A DNA stretch of 23,992 nt from Bacillota bacterium (GCA_023422005.1 JAEZSC010000174.1:1-23992), one strand, 5' to 3'. Positions 1-6,461 are shown, numbered from the stretch's first letter. Translations and numbers: made by a program. The notes: generated from the sequence alone by a model not told the origin.

Positions 1-538
1 ATTTGCTGTCCAGCGCGCCGGTGGGTTCGTCGGCCAGCACCAGCGCCGGGTCGGTGATGATGGCCCGGGCGGCGGCGGCCCGCTGCTTCTGCCCGCCGGA
101 CACCTCATAGGGCCGCTTGGCCAGCACGTCGGTGATGCCCAGCGCCTGGGCCAGGCTGTCCAACCGCCGGCGGATGTCCTCATGGGGCGTTTTGGCCAGT
201 GCCAGCGGCAGCACGATGTTCTCCTGCAGCGTCATCGTGTCCAGCAGGTTGAAGTCCTGAAACAAAAAGCCCAGGCGGCTGCGGCGAAAGACCGACAGCG
301 CCGGCTCTTTGATCTGCGTCACGTCGCGGCCCTCGATGGTCACGGTGCCGGACGTGGGCCTGTCAATGGTGCTCAGTACGTTGAGCAGCGTGGTCTTGCC
401 GGAGCCCGAGGGCCCCATGATGCCCATGAATTCCCCGGCCTGCACGGTCAAATCCACGCCGGCCAGCGCAGGGTATTTCATCGCGCCATAGCGCGAGCCG
501 TACACCTTGGTCACCTTTCTGGCTGTTAAAATTTCCAT
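1..538 (-). CDS. BceA-like peptide-antibiotic ABC transporter ATP-binding protein (3' end cut by window)
   Basis: This is the ATPase of a bacitracin/lantibiotic-type export or detoxification transporter (MacB/BceA branch). 179 codons are visible, and the C-terminus lies beyond the left edge. The start is the ATG at 538-536, preceded by GGAGG at good spacing. The protein shows Walker A GPSGSGKTT (about residues 42-50), the Q-loop Gln in FLFQD (about 94), the signature VSGGQKQR (about 146-153) and Walker B ALVLADEPTGALD (about 165-177). The histidine kinase and response regulator genes lie directly upstream on the same strand, and a BceR-type operator sits in the gap, so the gene is expected to be switched on by that two-component system. 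In the family the large permease BceB follows next; here it would be off the window. The substrate cannot be read from the sequence. Confidence 0.93.
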   Translation of the reverse strand, partial: MEILTARKVTKVYGSRYGAMKYPALAGVDLTVQAGEFMGIMGPSGSGKTTLLNVLSTIDRPTSGTVTIEGRDVTQIKEPALSVFRRSRLGFLFQDFNLLDTMTLQENIVLPLALAKTPHEDIRRRLDSLAQALGITDVLAKRPYEVSGGQKQRAAAARAIITDPALVLADEPTGALDSK

Positions 539-590
539 GTTTGTGCCTCCAAAAGAAAAACTCGGCCGGCAATCGTTCCGACCGATCCCC

Positions 591-619
591 ATTATAGTGC
601 CGCGCGATTTGCCCAGCCA
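591..619 (-). promoter_or_regulatory. Candidate promoter of the BceA-like transporter gene
   Basis: A perfect TATAAT lies at 596-591 on the minus strand, about 53 nt upstream of the start codon. The hexamer 17 nt further upstream (TGGCTG) is a poor -35 box. A good -10 with a weak -35 fits a promoter that depends on an activator, and the BceR-type operator lies just upstream. Confidence 0.45.
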
Positions 620-628
620 TCGAATGGG

Positions 629-665
629 CTTACAATCGGGCATTCAAAACTTACACTTTTGTAAG
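629..665 (-). promoter_or_regulatory. BceR-type operator with a possible second half-site
   Basis: CTTACA-CTTT-TGTAAG at 650-665 is a perfect 6-bp inverted repeat with a 4-nt spacer. It matches the TNACA-N4-TGTAA binding site known for BceR-like regulators. A second CTTACA at 629-634 lies exactly 21 bp away, about two helical turns, but its partner half is degenerate. The main site overlaps the last codons and stop of the histidine kinase gene and lies about 54 bp upstream of the TATAAT at 591-596. Confidence 0.65.
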
Positions 666-1676
666 GTCATACTCCGTATCGTCCATAGTCGGGAAATGCA
701 CCCGCGCCGTGGCGCCCTGGCCCCGGGCCGATTCCATCGTGATGCGGTGCCCCAGCTTGCGGGCCAGCTTCTGCGCCAGATACAGGCCCAGGCCTGTGGC
801 GGCGCTGCCCTCGGCGCGGCCGTTGGCCCCGGTGAAGGACTTGTCGAACAGCCTTTGCAGATCGCCGGGGCCGATGCCCACGCCGTCGTCGCGATAACTC
901 AGCACCGTCTCGCGGCCCTCCCGTTGGGCGCTGATGAACACATGGCCATTCTCGCCGGTGTATTTGAGGGCGTTGGACAGCAGCTGGTCCAGGATGAACA
1001 GCAGCCACTTGCGGTCGGTGCACACCGTCAAGCCCGGCGGCACGTCGATGCCCACGGCGATGCGCTTGCGGATGAACAGCGCCGAGTGCTTCTTGACGTT
1101 CTCCCGCACCAGGCGGTCCAGCTCCTCCTCGGCGATCAGGTAATCCCGGGAGAAGCTGTCGGCGCGGGCGTGGAACAGCACCTGCTCCACATACCCGTTG
1201 ATGCGCTCAATCTCCTCCTTGAGCGATTCGGCCTCGGCCTCACCCACAGGGCTTTCCAGCAGCAGCCGCGCCGCGGTGATCGGCGTCTTAACCTCGTGCA
1301 CCCAGGCGGACATAAAGTCCCGCCCGTCGCGGAAGTCCTCCTGCAGGCGGCCAATGCCGTCCATGTATTCGGCATACAGCCCGGCCACCAGCTGCGCGTA
1401 CAGCTCGTCCCGATAATCGGCGGGTTCGGGCAGCACCGGCGTCTTGTCCTGCGCAGCCACCAACTGCTTTAGGCGCAGCGCCTGCCGCCGCCGGATGCCG
1501 TAATCGGTGGCAAGACCCGCGGCATAGATCATGAACGTGGCCGACGCGGCGTAGGCGCTGTTCTCGCCCAGGAAACCGCCGCCGCCCAGCGCCGCCATGG
1601 TGGCCAGAAAGGCCGTCAGCACGAAGTACAGAAGCACCATGCGGATGTTGTCCTTCAGGTAGCGCCATACACTCAT
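651..1676 (-). CDS. BceS-like intramembrane-sensing histidine kinase
   Basis: A 341-residue sensor kinase, the usual length for BceS-type kinases. Two hydrophobic segments (about 13-30 and 42-58) are separated by only a few residues, so there is no extracellular sensor domain. In this family the signal comes from the partner BceAB transporter. The DHp helix has H127 in AWVHEVKTPITA, the phosphorylation site. The ATPase domain shows the N-box LLSNALKY (about 232-239), G1 DDGVGIG (about 263-269) and G2 TGLGLYLA (about 294-301). The start codon overlaps the stop of the upstream response regulator gene (ATGA), so the two are translationally coupled. The final codons contain the operator for the next gene. 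No missing catalytic residue was seen. Confidence 0.94.
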   Translation of the reverse strand: MSVWRYLKDNIRMVLLYFVLTAFLATMAALGGGGFLGENSAYAASATFMIYAAGLATDYGIRRRQALRLKQLVAAQDKTPVLPEPADYRDELYAQLVAGLYAEYMDGIGRLQEDFRDGRDFMSAWVHEVKTPITAARLLLESPVGEAEAESLKEEIERINGYVEQVLFHARADSFSRDYLIAEEELDRLVRENVKKHSALFIRKRIAVGIDVPPGLTVCTDRKWLLFILDQLLSNALKYTGENGHVFISAQREGRETVLSYRDDGVGIGPGDLQRLFDKSFTGANGRAEGSAATGLGLYLAQKLARKLGHRITMESARGQGATARVHFPTMDDTEYDLTKV

Positions 1677-2365
1677 AGGTGACCGTCTCCAACCTTTACC
1701 TGATACCCCTGATTCTTGGCCGTGCGGATGTAGTCGTGCAAGCCCAGATCTCCCAGCTTCTTCCTGAGGCGGTTCACGTTGACCGTCAGCGTGTTGTCGT
1801 CGATGAAGGCTTCATCCTGCCACAGCTCGCGCATCAGGCGCTCGCGGCTCACGATGGCGCCGTCGGCTCGCAGCAGCATGCCCAGTATGCGCTGCTCGTT
1901 GCGGGTCAGCTCCGCCGCCGCTCCGCCAAAGGTGAGTGTGCCGGCGGAAAGGTCCAGCACCACGCCGCCGCGCTCCAGCGTGTCCGGCGCGCCTTCGCGG
2001 TAGGCGTAAGCCCGGCGCAGCAGTGCGTTCACCTTGGCCACCAGCACATCCATGGAGAAGGGCTTGGTGATGTAATCGTCGCCGCCCTGGCTCACGGCCA
2101 TCACGACGTCCATGGAGGAATCCCTGGCGGACAGGAACAGCACCGGCGCCGTGGACGCCTCGCGGATTTTGCCGCACCAATAGAAGCCGTCGCGGCTGGG
2201 CAGGTTCACGTCCATGAGCACCAGGTGGGGCCGCGCCCGCTGGAATTCCTCCAGCACGGCGTCAAAGGCCTCCACGGCCTGCACCTCGAAACCCCACTTG
2301 GCCAGCTCCCTGGCCACCAGGGAGCGGATCTTCGGGTCGTCTTCCACGATCAGTATTCTGTACAT
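1673..2365 (-). CDS. BceR-like OmpR/PhoB-family response regulator
   Basis: A 230-residue DNA-binding response regulator. The receiver domain (about 1-118) has the acidic pair E8/D9/D10, phosphoacceptor D52 in LVLMDVNLP, S79 and K101 in TKPF. The winged-helix output domain (about 125-226) contains the typical RLMRELW...DDNTLTVNVNRLRKKL segment. It is the first gene of a two-gene operon with the kinase. By analogy with BceR it should bind CTTACA-N4-TGTAAG at 650-665 and activate the transporter gene. A weak AAGGTG SD site precedes the ATG at 2365. Confidence 0.95.
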   Translation of the reverse strand: MYRILIVEDDPKIRSLVARELAKWGFEVQAVEAFDAVLEEFQRARPHLVLMDVNLPSRDGFYWCGKIREASTAPVLFLSARDSSMDVVMAVSQGGDDYITKPFSMDVLVAKVNALLRRAYAYREGAPDTLERGGVVLDLSAGTLTFGGAAAELTRNEQRILGMLLRADGAIVSRERLMRELWQDEAFIDDNTLTVNVNRLRKKLGDLGLHDYIRTAKNQGYQVKVGDGHL

Positions 2366-2396
2366 GCAGCATGCGCACCTTGTGTGTGATAGGTCT

Positions 2397-2425
2397 ATTA
2401 TAGTTCAAACGGGCGGTGGTGTCAG
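2397..2425 (-). promoter_or_regulatory. Promoter of the response regulator/kinase operon
   Basis: On the minus strand CTGACA (2425-2420) and TATAAT (2402-2397) are separated by exactly 17 nt, an almost consensus housekeeping promoter. The -10 is about 31 nt from the start codon of the response regulator. Confidence 0.7.
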
Positions 2426-2462
2426 GGGAGCAAGTTGAGATGCGCCCTACAGCCCCTTCGCG

Positions 2463-2539
2463 GTCATTCTGAGCGAAGCGAAGAATCCCCATGAACAACG
2501 CCGTCATCAGGGGGATTCCTCGCTGCGCTCGGAATGACA
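2463..2539. repeat. TCATTCTGAGCG-type palindromic repeat, copy 1
   Basis: The left arm (2463-2490, GTCATTCTGAGCGAAGCGAA...) and right arm (2511-2539, ending GGAATGACA) are imperfect inverted repeats about 28 bp long around a 20-nt centre. The same arm sequence recurs at 2567-2661 and 22867-22960. It resembles a short palindromic (MITE- or REP-like) intergenic repeat without coding capacity. Confidence 0.75.
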
Positions 2540-2566
2540 GTTCAGATTATAGGCGAGATCTTCTTC

Positions 2567-2661
2567 TGTCATTCAGAAGGCGCGCAGCGACCGAAGAATC
2601 TCCCATTGAAGAACGTCGGCGTTGCTTGCCAAGGAGATTCTTCGCTGCGCTCAGAATGACA
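2567..2661. repeat. TCATTCTGAGCG-type palindromic repeat, copy 2
   Basis: The left arm starts TGTCATTCAGAAGG and is interrupted by about 8 extra bases. The right arm (2633-2661) ends CGCTCAGAATGACA. It lies 27 bp from copy 1, so the pair forms a tandem cluster between the ABC-F gene and the two-component operon. The centre (GAACGTCGGCGTT) resembles the centre of copy 3 (CAACGTCGACGTT). Confidence 0.75.
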
Positions 2662-2667
2662 TACCGA

Positions 2668-2689
2668 AGCCCGGCCAGACAGCCGGGCT
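2668..2689 (-). terminator. GC hairpin after the ABC-F gene, possible terminator
   Basis: AGCCCGGC (2668-2675) and GCCGGGCT (2682-2689) form a perfect 8-bp stem with a 6-nt loop, about 20 nt past the ABC-F stop on the minus strand. There is no clear T-run after it, so terminator function is uncertain. Confidence 0.4.
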
Positions 2690-2707
2690 CCTGCTCTCTA
2701 TCTACAT

Positions 2708-4330
2708 TTATCGTCCAGCCGCCCACGCCCGGTACTCCTCATACTGCCCCTCGTAGCACGTCAAACTCTGGTCCTCCAGGATCAGCAGCCGCCGAGCCAT
2801 GGTCTGTATGAAGTAGCGGTCATGGGACACGAACAGCAGCGTGCCCGCGAAGTCCGATAGGGATTCCTCCAGCATCTGCCGGGTTTCTATGTCGATGTGG
2901 TTGGTGGGCTCGTCCAGCACCAGGAAGTTGATTTCCTTCTGCACGAGGATGGCCAGCATCAGCAGCACCTTCTCCCCGCCAGACAATGCCCGCACCTGCT
3001 TAAAGACATTCTCCCCGAAGAAAAAGTACTTCGCGAGGATGTTGCGGGCCTGGCCCTCGGGGCACGGCCACTCCCGCCGGAAGGCGTTCACGACGCTCAT
3101 CGTGTCGTCGGGAAAGCGTATTTCCTGGGGAATATAGCCGATGCGCGCCGCAGGGGCCACATACAGCGTGCCGTCATAGGCCGCCTCCCCCAGCAGCGCC
3201 CGCAGCAGCGTGGTCTTTCCGGTGCCGTTGCCGCCCATCAGGCACATGCGGTCCCGGAAAAACAGCGTAAACGCCCCGTTCCGGATCAGCTCCCGTTGGC
3301 CGATGGCCAGGGAAAAGTCCTTGAGACGCACCACATCGTTGCCGGTTCTGCCACCGGTAAAGCCGATGGGCACCACGGGCTTCTCCATCTGGGGCCGCTG
3401 CAGAATGTCCATCTTCTCGATGCGGGCCTCCAGCTCCTTGGCCTTGCCGTAGAACGAGCTGTTGCTGGGGTTCAGCGCGCCCCACTCGCGGTAGCGCCGG
3501 ATGGCCGCGCGCATGGCGTCCAGCTTCTTCTGCTGGTTTTTGTAGGCCTCGAACTCCTCCAGCAGCAGGCGTTCGCGCTCCTTGAGGGCGAAGCTGTAGT
3601 TGCCGTGGAACACGGCGGTCTCCCCCTGCTCCAGCAGCACGGTCTTGGTGGCCACGCGGTCCAAAAAGTAGCGGTCGTGGGACACGATGACCAGCGTGCC
3701 CCGGTATTTGGCCAGATAGCCCTCAAACCACTCCAGCGCGGCCATATCCAGATGGTTGGTCGGTTCGTCCAGCAGCAGGATGTCCGGCTGGCCCAGGATC
3801 GTGCAGGCCAGCATGACGATGGTCTTCTCTCCGCCGCTCAGGTTCCGGAAGGGCTTGTCCAGATGGGGAGCCAGGCCGAAGCCGGTCACAACCCGCCCCA
3901 GGCGCTCCTCGATTTCATAGCCGCCCTGGGCGGTGTATTCCTCCTGCAAACGCGAATAGCGCCTCAAAAGGCGCTCCAAACCGTCCGGATCGCCGTCATG
4001 GGCCATCCGGGCTTCCGTATCCCGCATTTGCTGTTCCAGGTCGAAAAGCTGCTCGAAGGGCTTTTTCAGCAGCTGCCCCGCGGTTTCCTCGCGGTCGGTG
4101 ATTTGGGGGATCTGCTCCAGATAGCCCAGCGTGGCGCCCCGACGGATGAAAACCTGCCCCCGGTCGGCCTTCTCCCTCTGCGCCAAAATCTTCAGGATTG
4201 TGGTCTTACCCGTGCCGTTGCGACCCACCAGGGCCACGCGCTCGCCGGTCGTCACCTCAAAGCTCACGCCGTCCAGCACGTTTTTAAAGCCAAAGTTCTT
4301 GCCCAGGTCCTTGATTCCTATTTCCAACAT
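2708..4330 (-). CDS. ABC-F subfamily ATPase, probable antibiotic-resistance ribosomal protection protein
   Basis: A 540-residue soluble protein with two ABC cassettes and no membrane segments. Cassette 1: Walker A GRNGTGKTT (about 36-44), signature LSGGEKT (164-170), Walker B ILLLDEPTNHLD (184-195). Cassette 2: GGNGTGKTT (366-374), LSGGEKV (449-455), FLVLDEPTNHID (469-480). A charged helical interdomain linker (about 240-320) reaches toward the peptidyl-transferase centre in ABC-F proteins. Both catalytic Glu residues are present. I chose the ATG at 4330 because GAGGAG lies 10 nt upstream; the in-frame ATG at 4348 has no SD site. Housekeeping ABC-F proteins share this domain plan. The drug-attenuator-like leader upstream, with its own promoter, argues for a resistance factor; the drug class is unknown. 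Confidence 0.9.
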   Translation of the reverse strand: MLEIGIKDLGKNFGFKNVLDGVSFEVTTGERVALVGRNGTGKTTILKILAQREKADRGQVFIRRGATLGYLEQIPQITDREETAGQLLKKPFEQLFDLEQQMRDTEARMAHDGDPDGLERLLRRYSRLQEEYTAQGGYEIEERLGRVVTGFGLAPHLDKPFRNLSGGEKTIVMLACTILGQPDILLLDEPTNHLDMAALEWFEGYLAKYRGTLVIVSHDRYFLDRVATKTVLLEQGETAVFHGNYSFALKERERLLLEEFEAYKNQQKKLDAMRAAIRRYREWGALNPSNSSFYGKAKELEARIEKMDILQRPQMEKPVVPIGFTGGRTGNDVVRLKDFSLAIGQRELIRNGAFTLFFRDRMCLMGGNGTGKTTLLRALLGEAAYDGTLYVAPAARIGYIPQEIRFPDDTMSVVNAFRREWPCPEGQARNILAKYFFFGENVFKQVRALSGGEKVLLMLAILVQKEINFLVLDEPTNHIDIETRQMLEESLSDFAGTLLFVSHDRYFIQTMARRLLILEDQSLTCYEGQYEEYRAWAAGR

Positions 4331-4358
4331 CGCTTGATTGCTCCTCATCGTTTATTTT

Positions 4359-4472
4359 GCGAACAAACAACAAGGCCTGCGATGGTGCAACAGGATTAGC
4401 GATATCTGCTCCGTACAAACAGGGCCTATGCCCTATCGCCAAGACTGTTACACAACAGACCTTGTACGGAGC
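4359..4472 (-). promoter_or_regulatory. Attenuator-like structured leader of the ABC-F gene
   Basis: On the minus strand the leader can form stem 1, GCTCCGTACAA (4472-4462) with TTGTACGGAGC (4418-4408), 11 bp and perfect. It encloses two small hairpins (CTGTT/AACAG at 4458-4445; AGGGC/GCCCT at 4434-4421). Stem 2 pairs 4442-4434 (TTGGCGATA) with 4404-4396 (TATCGCTAA), 9 bp with one G-U. Stems 1 and 2 cannot form together except as a pseudoknot. The 5' arm of stem 1 lies inside the leader-peptide ORF. A weak hairpin (4394-4376) followed by T-rich 4372-4359 could be the terminator. The GCTCC of the 5' arm is also complementary to GGAGC in the ABC-F SD region. The exact mechanism, transcriptional or translational, is not decided by the sequence. 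Confidence 0.65.
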
Positions 4473-4516
4473 GTGTCAGCCCACTTTCTGTGGTAGAAGT
4501 AATACCCAAGAAACAA
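4448..4516 (-). CDS. Putative 22-residue regulatory leader peptide of the ABC-F gene
   Basis: This ORF starts at TTG (4516) and is preceded by AGAAAGGGGTGATC. That matches the complement of the 16S rRNA 3' end (AGAAAGGAGGTGATC) except for one missing A, at a suitable 8-nt spacing. The peptide begins MFLGYYFYHRKW and ends LRTRSVV. R17-T18-R19 is a +X+ motif of the kind known to arrest ribosomes with macrolides bound. A ribosome stalled there would cover 4472-4462, the 5' arm of leader stem 1. An in-frame GTG at 4525 is an alternative start but overlaps the SD site. Transcription from the promoter at 4553-4581 would begin near 4546, so the SD and ORF lie within the transcript. I know of no named family for it. 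Confidence 0.6.
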   Translation of the reverse strand: MFLGYYFYHRKWADTLRTRSVV

Positions 4517-4552
4517 TCCGATCACCCCTTTCTCGTGATGACGTGTATGGCG

Positions 4553-4581
4553 ATTGTAGCATGGCGAGAAGGGGATGGCAA
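4553..4581 (-). promoter_or_regulatory. Promoter of the ABC-F gene
   Basis: TTGCCA (4581-4576) and TACAAT (4558-4553) on the minus strand are spaced by exactly 17 nt. The predicted start of transcription near 4546 gives a leader of about 215 nt before the ABC-F ATG, long enough for the attenuator. Confidence 0.65.
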
Positions 4582-4640
4582 GCAGAGCGGGGCTGCCGCA
4601 TTAAGCATGTTAAGCGTGCAATTCACTTAGAAGGAAGATG

Positions 4641-4790
4641 TTTCGCGCCTGCGAGGCGCGACCCTGCGCATCGCCTCGCCGACATCCGGTCGGCGAGTGC
4701 GGCGCTGCCGCACAAGGCGACGCTGGGCTGCGGCGCATCTTGCGCCAATGCCAAAGGGCTTTCCGATCGCCCTTTGGAAACCTTCGGCAC
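4641..4790 (+). repeat. Five-hairpin dispersed repeat, copy A
   Basis: Five consecutive perfect hairpins: CGCGCC/GGCGCG (4644-4660), CTCGCCGAC/GTCGGCGAG (4675-4697), TGCGGC/GCCGCA (4698-4712), GGCGCA/TGCGCC (4732-4746) and CCAAAGGGC/GCCCTTTGG (4751-4777). The whole segment recurs inverted at 23031-23180 and in a shortened form at 12902-12960. It is non-coding and lies between the GyrI-type AraC gene and the ABC-F promoter. Confidence 0.8.
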
Positions 4791-4811
4791 CCAAATGAAT
4801 GGGTTGAGAGT

Positions 4812-4852
4812 GCAAGAGATGAGAAGCGCCCATCGCATCGGCGATGGGCGCT
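4812..4852 (-). terminator. Probable terminator of the GyrI-type AraC gene
   Basis: AGCGCCCATCGC (4825-4836) and GCGATGGGCGCT (4841-4852) form a perfect 12-bp stem with a 4-nt loop, 18 nt past the AraC stop. On the minus strand it is followed by a T-rich but interrupted tract (TTCTCATCTCTT). Confidence 0.6.
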
Positions 4853-4870
4853 CATTGAACCAAAGCTGGC

Positions 4871-5770
4871 CTATGCTCTCTTGACCGGTATCCAGATCTC
4901 GCATACATAGTCCTGCGACCCCGTGTCGCCGGGGCCGTAGACTTCCAGATCATAGTTCATGGACCGCTCATAGCCGCTGGACGCAAACCAATCGGCCATG
5001 ATCCGCGTCATCAGCGCGCCGATAGGGTGCTCGTCCTGGCTGAGGGTGCCTTTGGCCTCGAACACCGCCCACGTGGCGGCGGGCACCGAAAAGGCGGCAA
5101 AGTCCGGATAGCGCTCGCCCTCGCGGGCCTGGGCGCCGATGGCCAGTACGGTGTCGCCATTGTCCAGCGTGTGCGTAACGCCGACCTGCCAGAAGGGAGG
5201 CCGATAGAGCTTGTGCGCATCCCGAACAATCTCGTTCATGCCCCCGTTGAGATACTCGTCCCAGAATGTCCAGATCGCCCCGGATTTTTCCTTCCAGTCC
5301 TTGCCCTCCCGGTTGGCCGTCCAGCGGCCAAAGTTTTTCACCGCGCCGACCACGGTAAAGGCCGGCATCTCCACGATACGGTACTGCATGTCCTGCTCTC
5401 CTTTGATCGTGATGTGAAAGCGGATGCGCGGGTACAGTCTCAGCTTCACGCCGGGGTTGCAGGCTTCTCTGGGTGTGATGCCGTGCATGGCGCCAAAGGC
5501 GCGGGCGAAGGCGTCGGGGGATTCGTATCCGTACTTCATGGCCACATCGATGACCTTGGCATCTCCCGATTGCAGCTCGACAGCGGCCAGTGAAAGCCGC
5601 CGGCGGCGGATGTATTCCGACAGCGGCACGCCGACGACGTAGGAGAAGATTCTGCCGAACTGGTACGCGCCGCAGCACACGATCTTGGCGACCTCGCTCA
5701 TGTCCATGTCCTCGGCAATGTGCTCCTCGATGTAATCCACAACCCTGGTCATTCGGCTTAGAAAGTCCAT
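4871..5770 (-). CDS. AraC-family regulator with C-terminal GyrI-like effector-binding domain
   Basis: A 299-residue regulator. The N-terminal AraC/XylS double helix-turn-helix (about 1-105) contains YIEEHIAEDMDMSEVAK and VIDVAMKYGYESPDAFARAFGAMHGITP. A linker is followed by a GyrI/SOUL-type ligand-binding domain (about 128-299, from MQYRIVEMPAFTVVGA to YVCEIWIPVK). In this family the C-terminal domain binds a small hydrophobic or cationic molecule. I prefer the ATG at 5770 because GGAGG is 6 nt upstream; the ATG at 5776 directly abuts the SD. An intrinsic terminator precedes the gene, so it is probably transcribed alone. Its target genes cannot be inferred; the nearest downstream gene on its strand is the ABC-F gene, which has its own promoter. 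Confidence 0.92.
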   Translation of the reverse strand: MDFLSRMTRVVDYIEEHIAEDMDMSEVAKIVCCGAYQFGRIFSYVVGVPLSEYIRRRRLSLAAVELQSGDAKVIDVAMKYGYESPDAFARAFGAMHGITPREACNPGVKLRLYPRIRFHITIKGEQDMQYRIVEMPAFTVVGAVKNFGRWTANREGKDWKEKSGAIWTFWDEYLNGGMNEIVRDAHKLYRPPFWQVGVTHTLDNGDTVLAIGAQAREGERYPDFAAFSVPAATWAVFEAKGTLSQDEHPIGALMTRIMADWFASSGYERSMNYDLEVYGPGDTGSQDYVCEIWIPVKRA

Positions 5771-5813
5771 ACCCATCCTCCTTCCGCGCTCCAGTATGGC
5801 AGGGGCAGCGTGT

Positions 5814-5847
5814 AAAAACCCTGCAGGGGCGAAACAATTCTGCAGGG
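5814..5847 (-). terminator. Intrinsic terminator after the lipoprotein gene
   Basis: On the minus strand CCCTGCAG (5847-5840) pairs with CTGCAGGG (5826-5819), an 8-bp perfect stem, followed immediately by TTTTT (5818-5814). It lies between the lipoprotein stop and the AraC start and separates the two transcripts. Confidence 0.8.
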
Positions 5848-5897
5848 CGTGGGCTCTGGGGATCTTTGCGATTCACGATGCAACCGGCACAGGAAGA

Positions 5898-6434
5898 CTA
5901 CTCGAAGACCGTTGCCTCTACCCTCCCACAGGAAAAGTCTTTCCTGTTGAGCACGACCACGATGTGCCACTGCGCCATATCAGCCGTGGCAGCCCCGTCG
6001 GGCTTGATACGCTGGATGAGCACCTGCGTGCGGTCTTCGGTCTGCACCACGCCGGTTACCTTGTGCCGGTAGGAACCGCTAGGCTCCTCCAGCAAGATCA
6101 CGAGCAGCAGACCATCTTTAAAAAATGCGTCGTCGTAATCCAGCAGCGCATAGGAGGGTATGGCGTAGGCACCTTTGTTGGCGTCGTTATAGGCCTTGGT
6201 CTCCTGCGTGGATTGGATCAGCGTGACGACCGGATAAGCCTTGCCCTCCACAGTACCGTCGGTGCGGTAATAACTCGCGCTGAAGGGCAAATGCTCCTCG
6301 GCGGTTTGCGTGGCAGTGGCCGTGGGCGGTGGAGAAGGCAAGGGTTCCGGGGGAACCGCTGGCGGCGCACAAGCCCACAGAACGGCAGCGCACAGCGCGA
6401 GAATGACCAGGGTACAAGCGCTTCTTTTGATCAT
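5898..6434 (-). CDS. Putative lipoprotein of unknown function
   Basis: A 178-residue protein with a lipoprotein signal: positive N-terminus MIKR, hydrophobic core, and lipobox LWAC with the modified Cys at 22. A Pro/Thr-rich spacer (about 23-45) suggests a tether outside the membrane. The mature part (about 48-178) is mixed and shows conserved-looking stretches YDDAFFKDGLLLVILLEE and MAQWHIVVVLNRKDF, but I recognise no named family with confidence. I chose the ATG at 6434, which has GGGGA upstream; longer in-frame starts would lose the signal peptide. It has its own candidate promoter and a strong terminator, so it is probably monocistronic. Confidence 0.8.
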   Translation of the reverse strand: MIKRSACTLVILALCAAVLWACAPPAVPPEPLPSPPPTATATQTAEEHLPFSASYYRTDGTVEGKAYPVVTLIQSTQETKAYNDANKGAYAIPSYALLDYDDAFFKDGLLLVILLEEPSGSYRHKVTGVVQTEDRTQVLIQRIKPDGAATADMAQWHIVVVLNRKDFSCGRVEATVFE

Positions 6435-6461
6435 ATAGCTTCCCCTGCAGGATGCCCTGTA

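Noticed and set aside
2463..2661. Possible CRISPR-like array because of repeated arms
   Set aside because: The repeats are inverted and palindromic, vary in length and lack regular spacers; no cas genes are present.
4330..4348. Upstream ATG at 4348 as the ABC-F start
   Set aside because: It lies beside the SD GAGGAG that serves the ATG at 4330 and has no SD of its own.
2897..4399. 500-codon open frame on the plus strand opposite the ABC-F gene
   Set aside because: It lies antisense to a gene with all ABC motifs, has no family signature and lacks a good SD; long antisense frames are expected in G+C-rich DNA.
4479..4562. 28-codon minus-strand ORF starting at the ATG at 4562
   Set aside because: Its start overlaps the predicted -10 box of the ABC-F promoter, so it would not be in the transcript, and it has no SD.
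4357..4884. 175-codon plus-strand frame across the ABC-F leader, promoter and hairpin repeat
   Set aside because: The segment is explained by a promoter, attenuator and repeat; the protein is low-information and not preceded by an SD.
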